DNA of 64,000 nt from Ricordea florida. Lineage: Eukaryota; Cnidaria; Anthozoa; Corallimorpharia; Ricordeidae. The stretch covers positions 13,301,758-13,365,757 of the forward strand of contig OX453280.1 of the NCBI GenBank assembly GCA_949710005.1, given 5' to 3'. The notes under the pieces are model-generated. The model made no database searches, was not told where the DNA came from, and saw nothing but the letters and a program-made list of their open reading frames with translations. Below, one piece after another: positions 55,267-64,000 of this stretch. The translations under genes were made by a program, and so were the position numbers. Within the stretch, counting starts at the first letter, position 1; every line of letters starts with the position of its first letter.

Positions 55267-56645
55267 CTACTTATTGCCAGTTAGTTTGGTAACAAGTGCT
55301 AGCATAAGATCATTTTGTTGCTTTGCTTGTAAGCTCATAATTGCTTGAAACTCTTGCATCTGCTTCTGTTGTTGCTGTTGTTGATTCACCATCATTTTTA
55401 TAAAATTTTCTTCCTTCCGCGATTCCATCTCTAACTGGTGCCTTTTCATTTCTAAATCTTCCTTGTGCATTTCCTGAAGACGTTCATTTTTCTCTCTGAG
55501 ATAGGCCACTGTGTCATTGCCACTTGACCTCTTCTTGACCTTTCTTCCTTCACTTTCCCCACCCTCTTGCTCTTTTCTTTTCTGCATTTGCCCCAGACTT
55601 TCCATGGCTCTATTTCGCATCTCGGCTGCATTTTCCTTGTCTTGCTTCTTTTGAGTGTCAACGGTTCTCTGCTCTGCCTCAGCTGCATCTTCTCTCTCGA
55701 TTAAATCCTCCAGTGCTTTTTCCACATCTGTCATATCACTTTCTATTCCACTGGCTTTTTCTTCATCTTTCAACTTTCTTCGCAGATCCTTTGAAATGCT
55801 GTTGTATCTGTCGCGAACCGCCCGCTTGTCAACTTTGAAGTAAACATCTTTTACTTTGTTTAAGTTTTCGGCCACTTGTTCCCATTTTGTCCCCCGAGCT
55901 ACGGTACTCCTCTTAGTGCCTGAGAACACATTAACAGCAAATATTTCTCTGCAGAGTAGTTCATCCTTTTCTTCATTCCAAATCATTGGCTTCCTGAAAA
56001 TTATAATAAATATATTATTTATGATTGTTTCGCCCTATTCCCCTATAAGGAGCCTGGTCCCAGGCTACTGAACAATAAACAAATTAACTTCACTGAAATA
56101 TTAGGGGAAGTTCATTATTTTTACGGATTGTTGGATATCCGCGACAGTTGAAACTTGTGATAAGTTATAATTTCAACACCCACTTGAATTCTTAACTTCA
56201 GAAAAATTTCAGGGCCCAGTAAAATCCACCGCATGTGTTCAGAATTACAAAGTCTGCATACTTCAATATTTGTCTCATCTATAACTCTTTCACATCATTA
56301 AACTTACGTTTTATTCAAAACTTGCATGTGTGTCATATGTTTAATACGGATTAAATCTGGGGATAATGAAATCCTAGTAGCTCAAAAAGCGTTTTCTATC
56401 ACTACCCTCAAAGAGATAAATACCTTACTTAATAATCTTCAAGCTTCAACACTGTACAAGTTTACTACGCGCTTAAAAATCGCATTCAAACACAATTTCA
56501 ATAACACTTAATTTGACTTGAATAAGCTTGATTCTTTCTTTGCTCGATAAATGCATAGATAATACAATATTCTACTAGCTTTCCTGAACAATACTTACAC
56601 GGACTTGCTTTTCTTGACAACTTCACTTTGCGCGGGAACACTCAT
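55267..56645 (-). CDS. Harbinger Myb/SANT-like DNA-binding protein (two exons)
   Basis: Exon 1 (56599-56645) encodes MSVPAQSEVVKKSKS; donor GTAAGT at 56598-56593. Exon 2 (55267-55993) follows TTTTCAG. A Myb/SANT-like trihelix covers about residues 18-85 (MIWNEEKDELLCREIFAVNV, then TKWEQVAENLN and VRDRYNSISKDLRRKLKDEE). An acidic linker, a basic stretch (GRKVKKRSSG, a possible nuclear signal), a long coiled coil and a Gln run follow. Known Harbinger partners of this type bind subterminal DNA and carry the transposase into the nucleus. Frames are intact; about 257 residues. Confidence 0.85.
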
Positions 56646-56942
56646 GATTCGCGACTGAAACACAAACAAGCACACTTAAATATTTTCATATTTTTCGGTT
56701 TTTCATGCGAATTGATACACTATTTTCCCTACAAATGCGATCTTAATACGTTTTCTTGTCAGAAACCATTTAACGAATGGTGACTAGGACATTATTTAAG
56801 TCAAAACAACAGGAAAAGACTCACGTTCTCTACAGGACGGCAAAATCACAGAAATGGCGTCGTAGAGGAGGCGAGGACGGGCTGGCGATGGGTCGAGAGT
56901 TCTCGGGGAGCCTGGGTCCGTGTACAATTTTACTTCCGGTAG

Positions 56943-56978
56943 CCGTCCCAGATTGCCCCGTCCTCATATCTTAAGGTC
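56943..56978 (-). repeat. Harbinger right TIR
   Basis: Reverse complement of 52731-52766 with one mismatch. Confidence 0.92.
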
Positions 56979-56980
56979 GG

Positions 56981-57129
56981 TAATAACCCAACAAGCACTC
57001 GATGCGAACGGATAAACTTGGGTTTAATAGAAGCACGCTAGAATTACAACATGGCCGTCCTCCGACTTTTAACATGCAAATGTTCTTGGGAACATATGGG
57101 TAGTGTCCAGTCTTTTGCTGTACACTACA
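56981..57129 (-). repeat. Gypsy 5' LTR, main part
   Basis: Matches 48681-48825 with a few substitutions. The end reads TACACTACA versus TACACA, a 3-bp slip. GGTTC follows. Confidence 0.82.
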
Positions 57130-57134
57130 GGTTC

Positions 57135-58060
57135 TAATTCAGCTTAGCAACTTTCCTCTTTCTTGCAATTGCTATTTTTATTCAGAATATTTCTAGTGCT
57201 TAAGAATCTTTTTTTCGCTGTTCTAGTTAACTGGCATGAGCATAATACAAACTGAATGACACTCTGTTTCATCTAATCACCTTATTTGTTACTGTTTCAA
57301 CTAAACATTTTGCGTTCTCAATTTGATGGATGTCTAGTGTCTCGTGTTAATTCAAGGGGAAGAGAAAAAACCTTGTGCTTCTCTTGATTTTGTGAAAAAC
57401 ACAACCTAAGCAAAGAATGAAAAACGAAGCAAAAAGCCTGTACTTATACTAATATTCTGCAAAACGGAGCAGGGTGCACTGGCCATATAATGAACAGAGC
57501 ACAAGGGTTCCTGTAGTAGTTGGGACACAGTTAACATCAATATGAGCGCCATCTATATTAATATTTCGGAATAGTTCACTGAGATTTGGCTGACAAATGA
57601 TTGTGTCAGAAAATAGGGAACTTCCACATTTAACAATGCCATATGATGTATCGACTTCCTGTAGACACAAGGTTACAACATAGAAAAACAAATAGCATAA
57701 AGAGCTACTGTAGAACTTTCTGTTATAGTGACACTAGTAATGTTTTCAATGCTAGCTGGTGGACCTCTTGTCAAAGTGCTATCAGGAAAATCATCCAAGT
57801 TTTGTGTCGGGGTTTGACTGGCTGTAGAACTAGTGTGTGTGTTCTCGTTGCCAACTCTAACTGAAGACTTTCTGAAAATAGCAAAAAACCAACCATCAGA
57901 ATGATTATGTAAAAGGTCTTAAAATGAGGTGCACGTTTTGACTGAGACACACATATCATCAATATATACCCACTGAGTATCAGCCTTTATATCAACTGTA
58001 AAATGATGGGTTGTACACCTGACCAAAGCTTTAAGTGTGTAATTTTGACCCAATACATCC
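57135..58060. other. Helitron gene remainder and unassigned sequence
   Basis: The first 60 bp on minus are Lys/Arg-rich (IAIARKRKVAKLN) and join the Helitron piece left of the Gypsy across the target duplication. Beyond this I see two minus-strand frames of unknown nature (57449-57691, with CQPNLSELFRNINIDGAHID; and 57771-57962) and no clear boundary. Confidence 0.4.
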
Positions 58061-58270
58061 ATAATAAGTGGAAAAATTAATCAATCAATACAATTTGATG
58101 ATAGGTCCAATAATAAAAATGTTGGAAGAACAAAATATTGCAACATTGAGATGTCGCCACAATGTCTTTGACAGAAATATAAAAATGCTAACTACTATAA
58201 AAATAATAATACTACTAAAATTAAAAATTAAAACGTCCTTATTTGACAGACCATCGTGGTAGTAAGCAAA

Positions 58271-58429
58271 TTAATTTAAAACGTTAAACCGCGAACCTTG
58301 CTTATAAGTTCTAGCTAAGCTGCGTATATTTTCAGGAAGTGCGTTCCAGTGTCTCGCATCGTAAGAACTAAAACGCTTTAGGCCGTATTTGGTGCTATTC
58401 GCCTTAGGTAGAGACAAGACATTTCCGGT
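58271..58429 (-). mobile_element. LINE reverse-transcriptase tail fragment
   Basis: The minus strand encodes STKYGLKRFSSYDARHWNAL then PENIRSLARTYKQGSRF, the usual last piece of CR1/L2-like LINE ORF2 (W-N-x-L-P motif). It is cut on its 5' side by the MITE at 58430. Confidence 0.7.
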
Positions 58430-58690
58430 GGTCCGTGGGTCATTCGTCCATTCAATTTTCAATCCAAATTAAAAATTGAAAATCGATGTCAGATTTTCAT
58501 TTGGTAACTGCACAAAAATAAGAAAGCCAAGTGATATTTTTGGTTCTTATAAAAGTGAAAACAGTAAATTGTTAACAGATACACGTTTACTGATTTCGCG
58601 AGAAAAAAGAGGAAGGAAAATCAAAAACTGACATTGATTTTCAATTTTTTATTTGGATTGAAAATTGAAAGGACGAATGACCCACGGACC
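58430..58690. repeat. MITE with about 65-bp inverted ends
   Basis: The left arm 58430-58497 and right arm 58629-58690 share GGTCCGTGGGTCATTCGTCC and TCAATTTTCAATCCAAAT with few mismatches. A more diverged copy of the arm (CGTCCATTTGATTTTCATCC) follows at 58710-58765. It inserted into the LINE tail. Confidence 0.8.
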
Positions 58691-58865
58691 TACGGTCATT
58701 GTGGTTTTCGTCCATTTGATTTTCATCCAATATTAAAAATTGAAGATTGAAATCAATTTCTGAAGTGGGAAGTCGGAAGTCGGAACTCAAAAGTCGGAAG
58801 TGGCCCTTCTCGGCCACGGTAGAAAAGTAATATACAGCTCTAGGTTGCAAACTTCTTGTCAATTA

Positions 58866-61450
58866 AAGGTTTTCATTTATTGTAGTAACGTTCAGGCGAA
58901 TTAGTCCTTGTTGATATTTGCTTTTCAATTTCGACTTTGTTTTTCACTATTGTTAGATAAGTACTAAAAAACAAAGATTCTTCATTAATGCTACAACAGT
59001 ATATATAATATTTCGCAATTAGTAAGAGGTGATTAGTTAACTTACAAAGGTGGTCGTTATCTATGATACCATATAAGATTTTCACGGTTGATAATTCTAG
59101 TTTCATTGCTGTAAGAGCTTCGTACCATTCGAAAACGATTTTCCAGAACTCTGACACCAACGGACAGGAAACTAGGATATGCTTTAGATCTTGTTTTGTT
59201 TCTGAGCATAAGTAGCAAATATCACTGTTCGCAAGTTTAGCTTTAAATAATTTGCTTTTTGTAAAAACTAGGTCATGCAAAGTTTTGTACTGGAGCATAG
59301 TTAACTTCGTTTCTGTAGTTATAGAGAAGGCTAAGTGGAAGTATTTGCTTATTTGGTCCGGTGTTAACCCATTGGCAATAAGGGTTTGTTTTGTGGTGGG
59401 TTCTTCAAATATTCTTCACGAAACTTTTATGTATGGCTTTGGTTTTTAGCACTTTCAAGTTCTCCCATGGCTGTATAAGATGCTCTTGTTGTACATCTTT
59501 AATTTTCGCTTTATTGCCTTTTTATATTCTTGTGGAATAGCGTTTATTACTCCATGTCAAAACATTTGTTTGCAACTGATAACGGAGTTTAAATTCTTCA
59601 TATGTGAGGAAATCTAGATTTTGGTCAAGGTCTTTTAAGGTGTAAATTCCTTTATCAAACCAAGTACGGAAAAAAAGTCGTCTGGTTATCAATTTTGATA
59701 TCTTTGTTATTCCATATAATCATTTTCTTTGTGCATGGCATTTCATTATTCTGCACATCCTTAAACTCAAACCAGTATCGTAACATTCTTTTATAAAAGA
59801 GTGGTAACTCTTTGATGTTAAGATCCTTACTATTACAGTTACAGGTTGAGAGGAAGGTTAAGCCTCCCACGTGTAATTAGGTGGCTTCATTGGGAATAAC
59901 CGTCCATGCTGAATTCCCACTCAGGTGAAATCGCCTTATCCAAATGGACTTTGGGGTTTTGTTCATTAAAGTAAAATCAATCATGTTCAGACCCCCGTTT
60001 TATCGTTCGCCAATAATTATATATTTTTTGATTTTGACAATTTTGTTGTCCCAGATAAAATTAAGGTTGATTTTATTCACCTGATCACAGACGTTTTCAG
60101 GGATTGGCAGTAAGGATGCATTAAAGATAAGCTTAGAAAGGCCCACAGATTTAACAACGTTGATCTTGCCTAATAGAGTTAGTTTTCGTCTCTTCCAATT
60201 GTTTAAGGTCTTTTCCAAAACATGTAATTTTCCATAGAAGTTAAAATTATCACTAACCTTTTGTGAGTTTGAGAAGTGTATTCCTAAAGCATAAACAGAG
60301 TCTTTTGGCCACTTAACATTGAACGGGGTATCTTTTCTGTTTTTCTATTTTCCCAGCCACATTACCTCTCATTTGGTATGATTAATTTTTAATCCTGAGC
60401 ATCTTTAAAATTTTTCCAGGAGGTCAAGCAAAAGACTCATCGATTCGGGGTTTTTTAGAAAAACTGTTGTATCATCCGCATACTGTGTGATTTCTGATGC
60501 CTTCAATTTTCTTTTTTTTTTAATCGCAAGCGCAAGAATTTCAATACCAAGAACGACGAGTGTGCCTGATAGTGGGCAACCCTGTCTGACACCTCGCTCC
60601 AGATTGAAAAAATCAGAGACATAACCATTGTTTGTGACGCAGCTAGTTAAATTGCAATAAAAGCAGGTATCCAATTTTTGAAATCAGGACCAAAATTAAG
60701 TTTGTCAAGAGCTTTAAAAAGGAAATTCCATTCTATAGAATCAAATGCATTTTCAAAGTCGAGGAAGACAGCAAGACCGGGGAGGATTTTTGCTGCGGTG
60801 TAGCTGATAATATCACTAATAAGTCTTACGTTTTTACCAATATATCGCCTTTTAATTTAGCCAGTTTGATTAGCGGCAGATCGGTTTCCAGTCTTTTTGC
60901 AATTGCTTTTCTGGCAATTTTATAGTCTGTATTTAAAAGTGAGATAGGCCTTAGGTTGCTAAGGGGATTAGTCGGTTTGTCTTTTTTCGGTACTAGTGTT
61001 ATGATACCTCTTCTTTGACATATTGATAATTGGGTTTTTCAAAGCCATAATTTATGCTTGCAATGACGTTTTGTTTAACGTAATCCCAGAAGAATTTGTA
61101 AAATTCGCATGTGAAGGCATCAGAGCCTGGGGTTTTACCATTTTCCATGTCTTTTAGAGCTTGGTAGCATTCCTGTTCGGTTAGCAAGCCTTCACATCTC
61201 TTAGCTTGTGTCTCATTAAGGGGTGTTAACAGGTTGTTGTTAAAGAATGCATCAAACTCGGAATTATTGGGATTAACATTTTTAGTGGAATATAGATTTT
61301 TATAAAATGTTTTCTCTTCCTCAAACATTGTCTTTGCGTCGTCAGTTTCTTCACCGCTTGATAATTTTAGCTTTGAAATCTTTTTCCTTAAGAAATTTCT
61401 TTTTTTCTAAATTGAGAAAGTACTTAGAAGTTTTTTCTCCAATTTAGCGC
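58866..61450 (-). mobile_element. Decayed L1/Tx1-type LINE
   Basis: Minus-strand pieces in order from 61328: KTFYKNLYSTKNVNPNNSEF, KDMENGKTPGSDAFTCEFYK (RT block 1), then at 60674 FFNLERGVRQGCPLSGTLVV (block 4) and ITQYADDTTVFLKN (catalytic DD). At 60218 comes NNWKRRKLTLLGKINVVKSV (thumb), at 59870 GGLTFLSTCNCNSKDLNIKE, and at 59298 the tail with CYLCSETKQDLKHILVSCPL (CCHC-like). GVRQGCPLS and the C-terminal zinc motif fit the L1/Tx1 clade. There are many frameshifts and no endonuclease, so it is 5'-truncated at about 61450 and dead. Confidence 0.8.
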
Positions 61451-61456
61451 GGGCTT

Positions 61457-62689
61457 TTGCGGCTTAGCTGGGGTAATAAGGACGCGCGGAGGCGTTTGGT
61501 GGGCTTTTCCTGGTTGAGGAGAGATTTTGTATTAGAGGAATACAAACACTTGCGTATATCTAAAGGATGTCGTGCCAGTGGCTCCCCCGAGGATAGAAGA
61601 TTCTTTAATTTGTGGAAAGCCAGTTTCGAAAAGAGGGGAAGGGAAATACTGCTCAATTCACACCTATTGGTATAAGATAGGTCGCCGCCCAACCCTCTGC
61701 CTTGGTTGTAGAGTGGGGGTTTCAACAAATAATATTGTACAATACTGTATAGAGTGTGGGTAAGGGCGTAAAGTAGCTTTACAAAAATACTACCAAAACC
61801 AGACGCCCATAGATATAGAATTTCTCTGCCTTGCAAAAATCAAAGTTAATCAATTTCGTATTTGAGAAAAACTTATATTAGAGATATAGCTACAGCCTGT
61901 ATTGAGATGGTAGCGGAACTGAGAGAGATTTTGAACCGGTACAAATCCACCTGCTCAGATGTTCAGCAACTGAGGGCTCTAAAACGCCCAACCCGCCGGA
62001 ACCCCACATGAAATTTCCCGCTAGAGGCTCCTGAGCTGCGGGAAGAGTTTGAACACCTCACTGGTGTTTGGCCTCGCTACCTCCGCAGCCGACGCTTGCT
62101 TGAGGAACTGGACCGCCTCCTCGACAGACACGTGGAGATGGTGCGCGATCATCGAGCCTGGAGGCCGCCCCCGCGAGACGAGATTCCCGCCCACGCGTCC
62201 TTGGACCCCGATAAGTATTATTCACTCTTCGTGGGGGGTGCCCACCGCCGCTTTCCTAGCGAAGACGCGGCACTTAAGGGGCGAAGTATCAACCCCGGGA
62301 TGCGCCAAGAAATGCGTGACCTCGGTGCGTTTGGGACGATCGCATACATGACTACATTGCGAGGCCCCGATCGTAGCGAAGATGGGTCCGTCTGGTTGTT
62401 CTCATATGAGACAGCCCCCCTACGCGTCAGGCACTTGTTGCCCGAGGCCATGGAGCTTGTAAACCCAGATAGAAGCTACCGCCTGTTCACAGTCCTTGGT
62501 AAAGCGCCTAACGAGCCCCTGGCGTCGATCTTGGAAGAAGAGGGTCGCTCAGAGCACAAGATATCTGGATATCTGGTGAGAGAGGGCGAGGAGATAAAGC
62601 GGTTGTCATGCTGTTATGGCGGCTTTTTAGCCGGTCCCGAAAAGTTTGTGATTTTTTTCAATTTATTAGTTTTCGAGTTAGCTGTTTAG
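61457..62689 (+). CDS. GC-rich gene of unknown function
   Basis: The main frame (62096-62689, and open upstream to about 62013 with LREEFEHLTGVWPRYLRSR) includes DPDKYYSLFVGGAHRRFPSE, MRDLGAFGTIAYMTTLRGPD, VWLFSYETAPLRVRHLLPEA and RLFTVLGKAPNEPLASILEE. Its GC content is clearly above the AT-rich neighbours. Upstream frames at 61457-61760 contain a Cys-rich segment (SLICGKPVSKRGEGKYCSIH and LCLGCRVGVSTNN, then YCIECG) that could be a zinc-binding N-terminus of the same gene, with a stop near 62010. Not recognised. It may be a mobile-element or virus-derived gene; the last residues (from about 62630) are probably past the real end. Confidence 0.45.
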
Positions 62690-62722
62690 TATGGTACCAG
62701 TGTAAGTTGATGAACTTTTGCA

Positions 62723-63557
62723 ATGGCGATTTATCAAGTGAAGTTGAAAGATGCTATCAAGTCAGCTTTAGATGATATGTTTGACACTAAGCTCGCCTCG
62801 TTATTAGACACGAAGCTTGAGCCTCTACAAACCTCGATGGATTTTATCGCAAAATTTTATTTTATCTTTGACGACATGAAAAAGAAAATTGCTGCACTGG
62901 AAAAGACAAACGTCGAGTTAGCAAAGCAAAATCAGTTTCTCAGGCAAGAGAGCTCCCGTGTGTCAAATGCTCTCAACCAAATGAAAACGTCACTTGACGA
63001 ACAAGAACAGTATATAAGACGAGATGGAAATCAGAGGAGTTCCCACTTCATCAAGTGAAGACACAAATGAAATTGTTAAAAGTATTGGCTCAATCGTCGA
63101 CGTTTGTATTGAAGATAAGGATATTTCTATATCCCACAGAATCAAAAGTGGCACTAGTACGATTTCTCCCATAATCGATAAATTCACTCGTCGGGGTGTC
63201 GTCGGGGACGACCTTTACAAAGCAAGAACCAAGTTGAAGAACATAACTTCTGGAAATCTTGGCCTTGGTGGACAAGGTGAAAATAAGACCTTTATTCAGG
63301 GAAGCTTAACTTCATCTAGAAAGATCTTTTTCACAATTGTAACGAGTTTAAGAAGAAATTCAAGTTTCGATATATCTGATCTTACTATGGAAATATCTAT
63401 CTGCACAAAGATGAAGCAAGCCCTTCTCTTAAAATTTGTTCTCCAAAAGATTTGGCAAAATTATAAGCAAAGTACAAACCACCTTCACCTGCTGGATCGG
63501 AGGAATGCTAAAATGCTGCTCAGATTGCAGAGGCAGGCTCAAATGATACAAATATAA
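62723..63557 (+). pseudogene. LINE ORF1-like protein (frameshifted)
   Basis: The first frame (62723-63058) starts MAIYQVKLKDAIKSALDDMF and forms a coiled coil (KKKIAALEKTNVELAKQNQF) ending EQEQYIRRDG. The second frame (63024-63557) continues with MEIRGVPTSSSEDTNEIVKS and VDVCIEDKDISISHRIKSGT. Coiled coil, then Y-x-R-R-x-x-x-E-I-R-G-V-P and S-H-R is typical of LINE ORF1 in CR1/Tx1-type elements; it binds the LINE RNA. One frameshift near 63040. Confidence 0.65.
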
Positions 63558-63572
63558 CATGACTTCCATTGA

Positions 63573-63932
63573 ATGGCTGGTACAAATTTTGAAGATCTAG
63601 CTTGCTATCAGGTGATCTCTGAGCTCAATAACATTCCTCGACTCATAGCTTCTGATCCTGATACTAGCATGCCGTCTAAGGTGAACTTTGACTATTATTC
63701 TGTTTCTGATTTTATTAATTCTATAGATATTCAAAATTCGAATTCGTCTAAATCTTTTTCAGTTTTAAACTGTTATATTAGAAGTCTAAATGCCAACTTT
63801 GATCATTTAACCCAAATGTTATCTGACTTAAGCTTTCCGTTTTCCCTTATTGGTCTTGCTGAAACGTGGATGTCAAATAACGTCATGCTATGTGCTCCCA
63901 TCGGGCCTCGGGAGCTTGAGGCGGTACTGTAG
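63573..63932 (+). pseudogene. LINE ORF2 start, endonuclease fragment
   Basis: After a short acidic start (MAGTNFEDLACYQVISELNN), the AP-endonuclease opening appears: VLNCYIRSLNANFDHLTQML and SLIGLAETWMSNN (N-x-R-S-L and the catalytic E of AETW). Similarity ends near 63880, with the last residues from other DNA, so the LINE is truncated within the endonuclease domain. It lies 16 bp after ORF1. Confidence 0.65.
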
Positions 63933-64000
63933 CTATCCGCCATATTGTTCGCTCGTGTTGTCATGTTTTCAGCCGTTGCGTTATCAAATAAAGAACTTGT

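Larger units (their letters stand above)
52729..56980 (+). mobile_element. PIF/Harbinger transposon, apparently complete
   Basis: The 36-bp TIRs at 52731-52766 and 56943-56978 differ at one base. TAATA flanks both sides, giving a TAA or longer target duplication inside the Gypsy LTR. Two convergent genes are present: a HARBI1-type transposase (plus) and a Myb/SANT-like protein (minus), each with one intron and without stops. This is the normal two-gene Harbinger set. Intact frames and matching TIRs suggest a young copy. Confidence 0.92.
48679..57129 (-). mobile_element. Ty3/Gypsy LTR retrotransposon, interrupted by Harbinger
   Basis: Two 147-bp LTRs and a 5-bp target duplication (GGTTC) bound an element of about 4.2 kb plus the 4.25-kb Harbinger insert. 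On the minus strand the order is gag, protease, RT, RNase H, integrase. Several frameshifts and stops are present. A primer-binding-like TGGCGACGAGGACGGGA lies 2 bp inside the 5' LTR (52702-52719). It splits the Helitron DUF6570 gene. Confidence 0.88.

Noticed and set aside
55655-55843. Ser-rich plus-strand frame
   Set aside because: Antisense shadow of the Harbinger Myb-like coiled coil.

Overview
The window looks like nuclear DNA of an anthozoan cnidarian, most likely a stony coral. It is AT-rich and dense with TA/TATA tracts, tRNA-type SINE, LINE, Gypsy, Harbinger and Helitron remains. It holds one intact single-exon rhodopsin-type GPCR, as is common in Cnidaria. No bacterial gene organisation is present. 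The species call is inference from gene style and repeat content.

Layout. 1-10.8 kb: Helitron-like repeats (about 2.8 kb when complete), foldback sequences next to fragments of a Crypton/QRICH1-like N-terminal gene, microsatellites, a SINE and a LINE tail. 10.8-23.0 kb: a decayed endogenous DNA-virus-like element, the most interesting region. It holds two inverted copies of a capsid-like gene, a second capsid-like gene, a packaging ATPase with Walker A and B motifs, a TFIIB-like transcription factor, an eIF2-beta-like zinc ribbon, a DNA methyltransferase remnant and about ten small membrane, acidic or coiled-coil genes. It is interrupted by a CR1/L2-type LINE (13.8-15.35 kb), a palindrome-ended repeat (12.92-13.3 kb) and a Crypton-like fragment (21.3-21.67 kb). 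23-31 kb: an intact GPCR gene on the minus strand and a broken paralogue, cut by a Tx1/L1-like LINE tail. 31.8-33.1 kb: an inverted-repeat element carrying another Crypton-like fragment. 34.4-45.2 kb: six further Helitron-like copies, some nested and some in tandem, with short GC-rich palindromic elements among them.

45.4-57.2 kb: remains of an autonomous Helitron (an OB-fold/RPA-like gene and a DUF6570-like N-terminus). Its gene is split by a Gypsy LTR retrotransposon with 147-bp LTRs, and that retrotransposon's 5' LTR is split by a PIF/Harbinger transposon. The Harbinger has intact 36-bp TIRs, an open two-exon transposase and an open two-exon Myb-like gene. 57.2-64 kb: a LINE tail, an inverted-repeat MITE, a decayed L1-like LINE, a GC-rich unidentified gene and the 5' half of another LINE (ORF1 and part of an endonuclease).

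How it fits together: apart from the GPCR, nearly everything recognisable is mobile or viral. The order of nesting (Helitron, then Gypsy, then Harbinger; viral element, then LINE) gives relative ages. The viral element would have combined virion building (capsids, ATPase), DNA modification (methyltransferase) and homologues of host transcription- and translation-initiation factors. It is now inactivated by frameshifts and stops.
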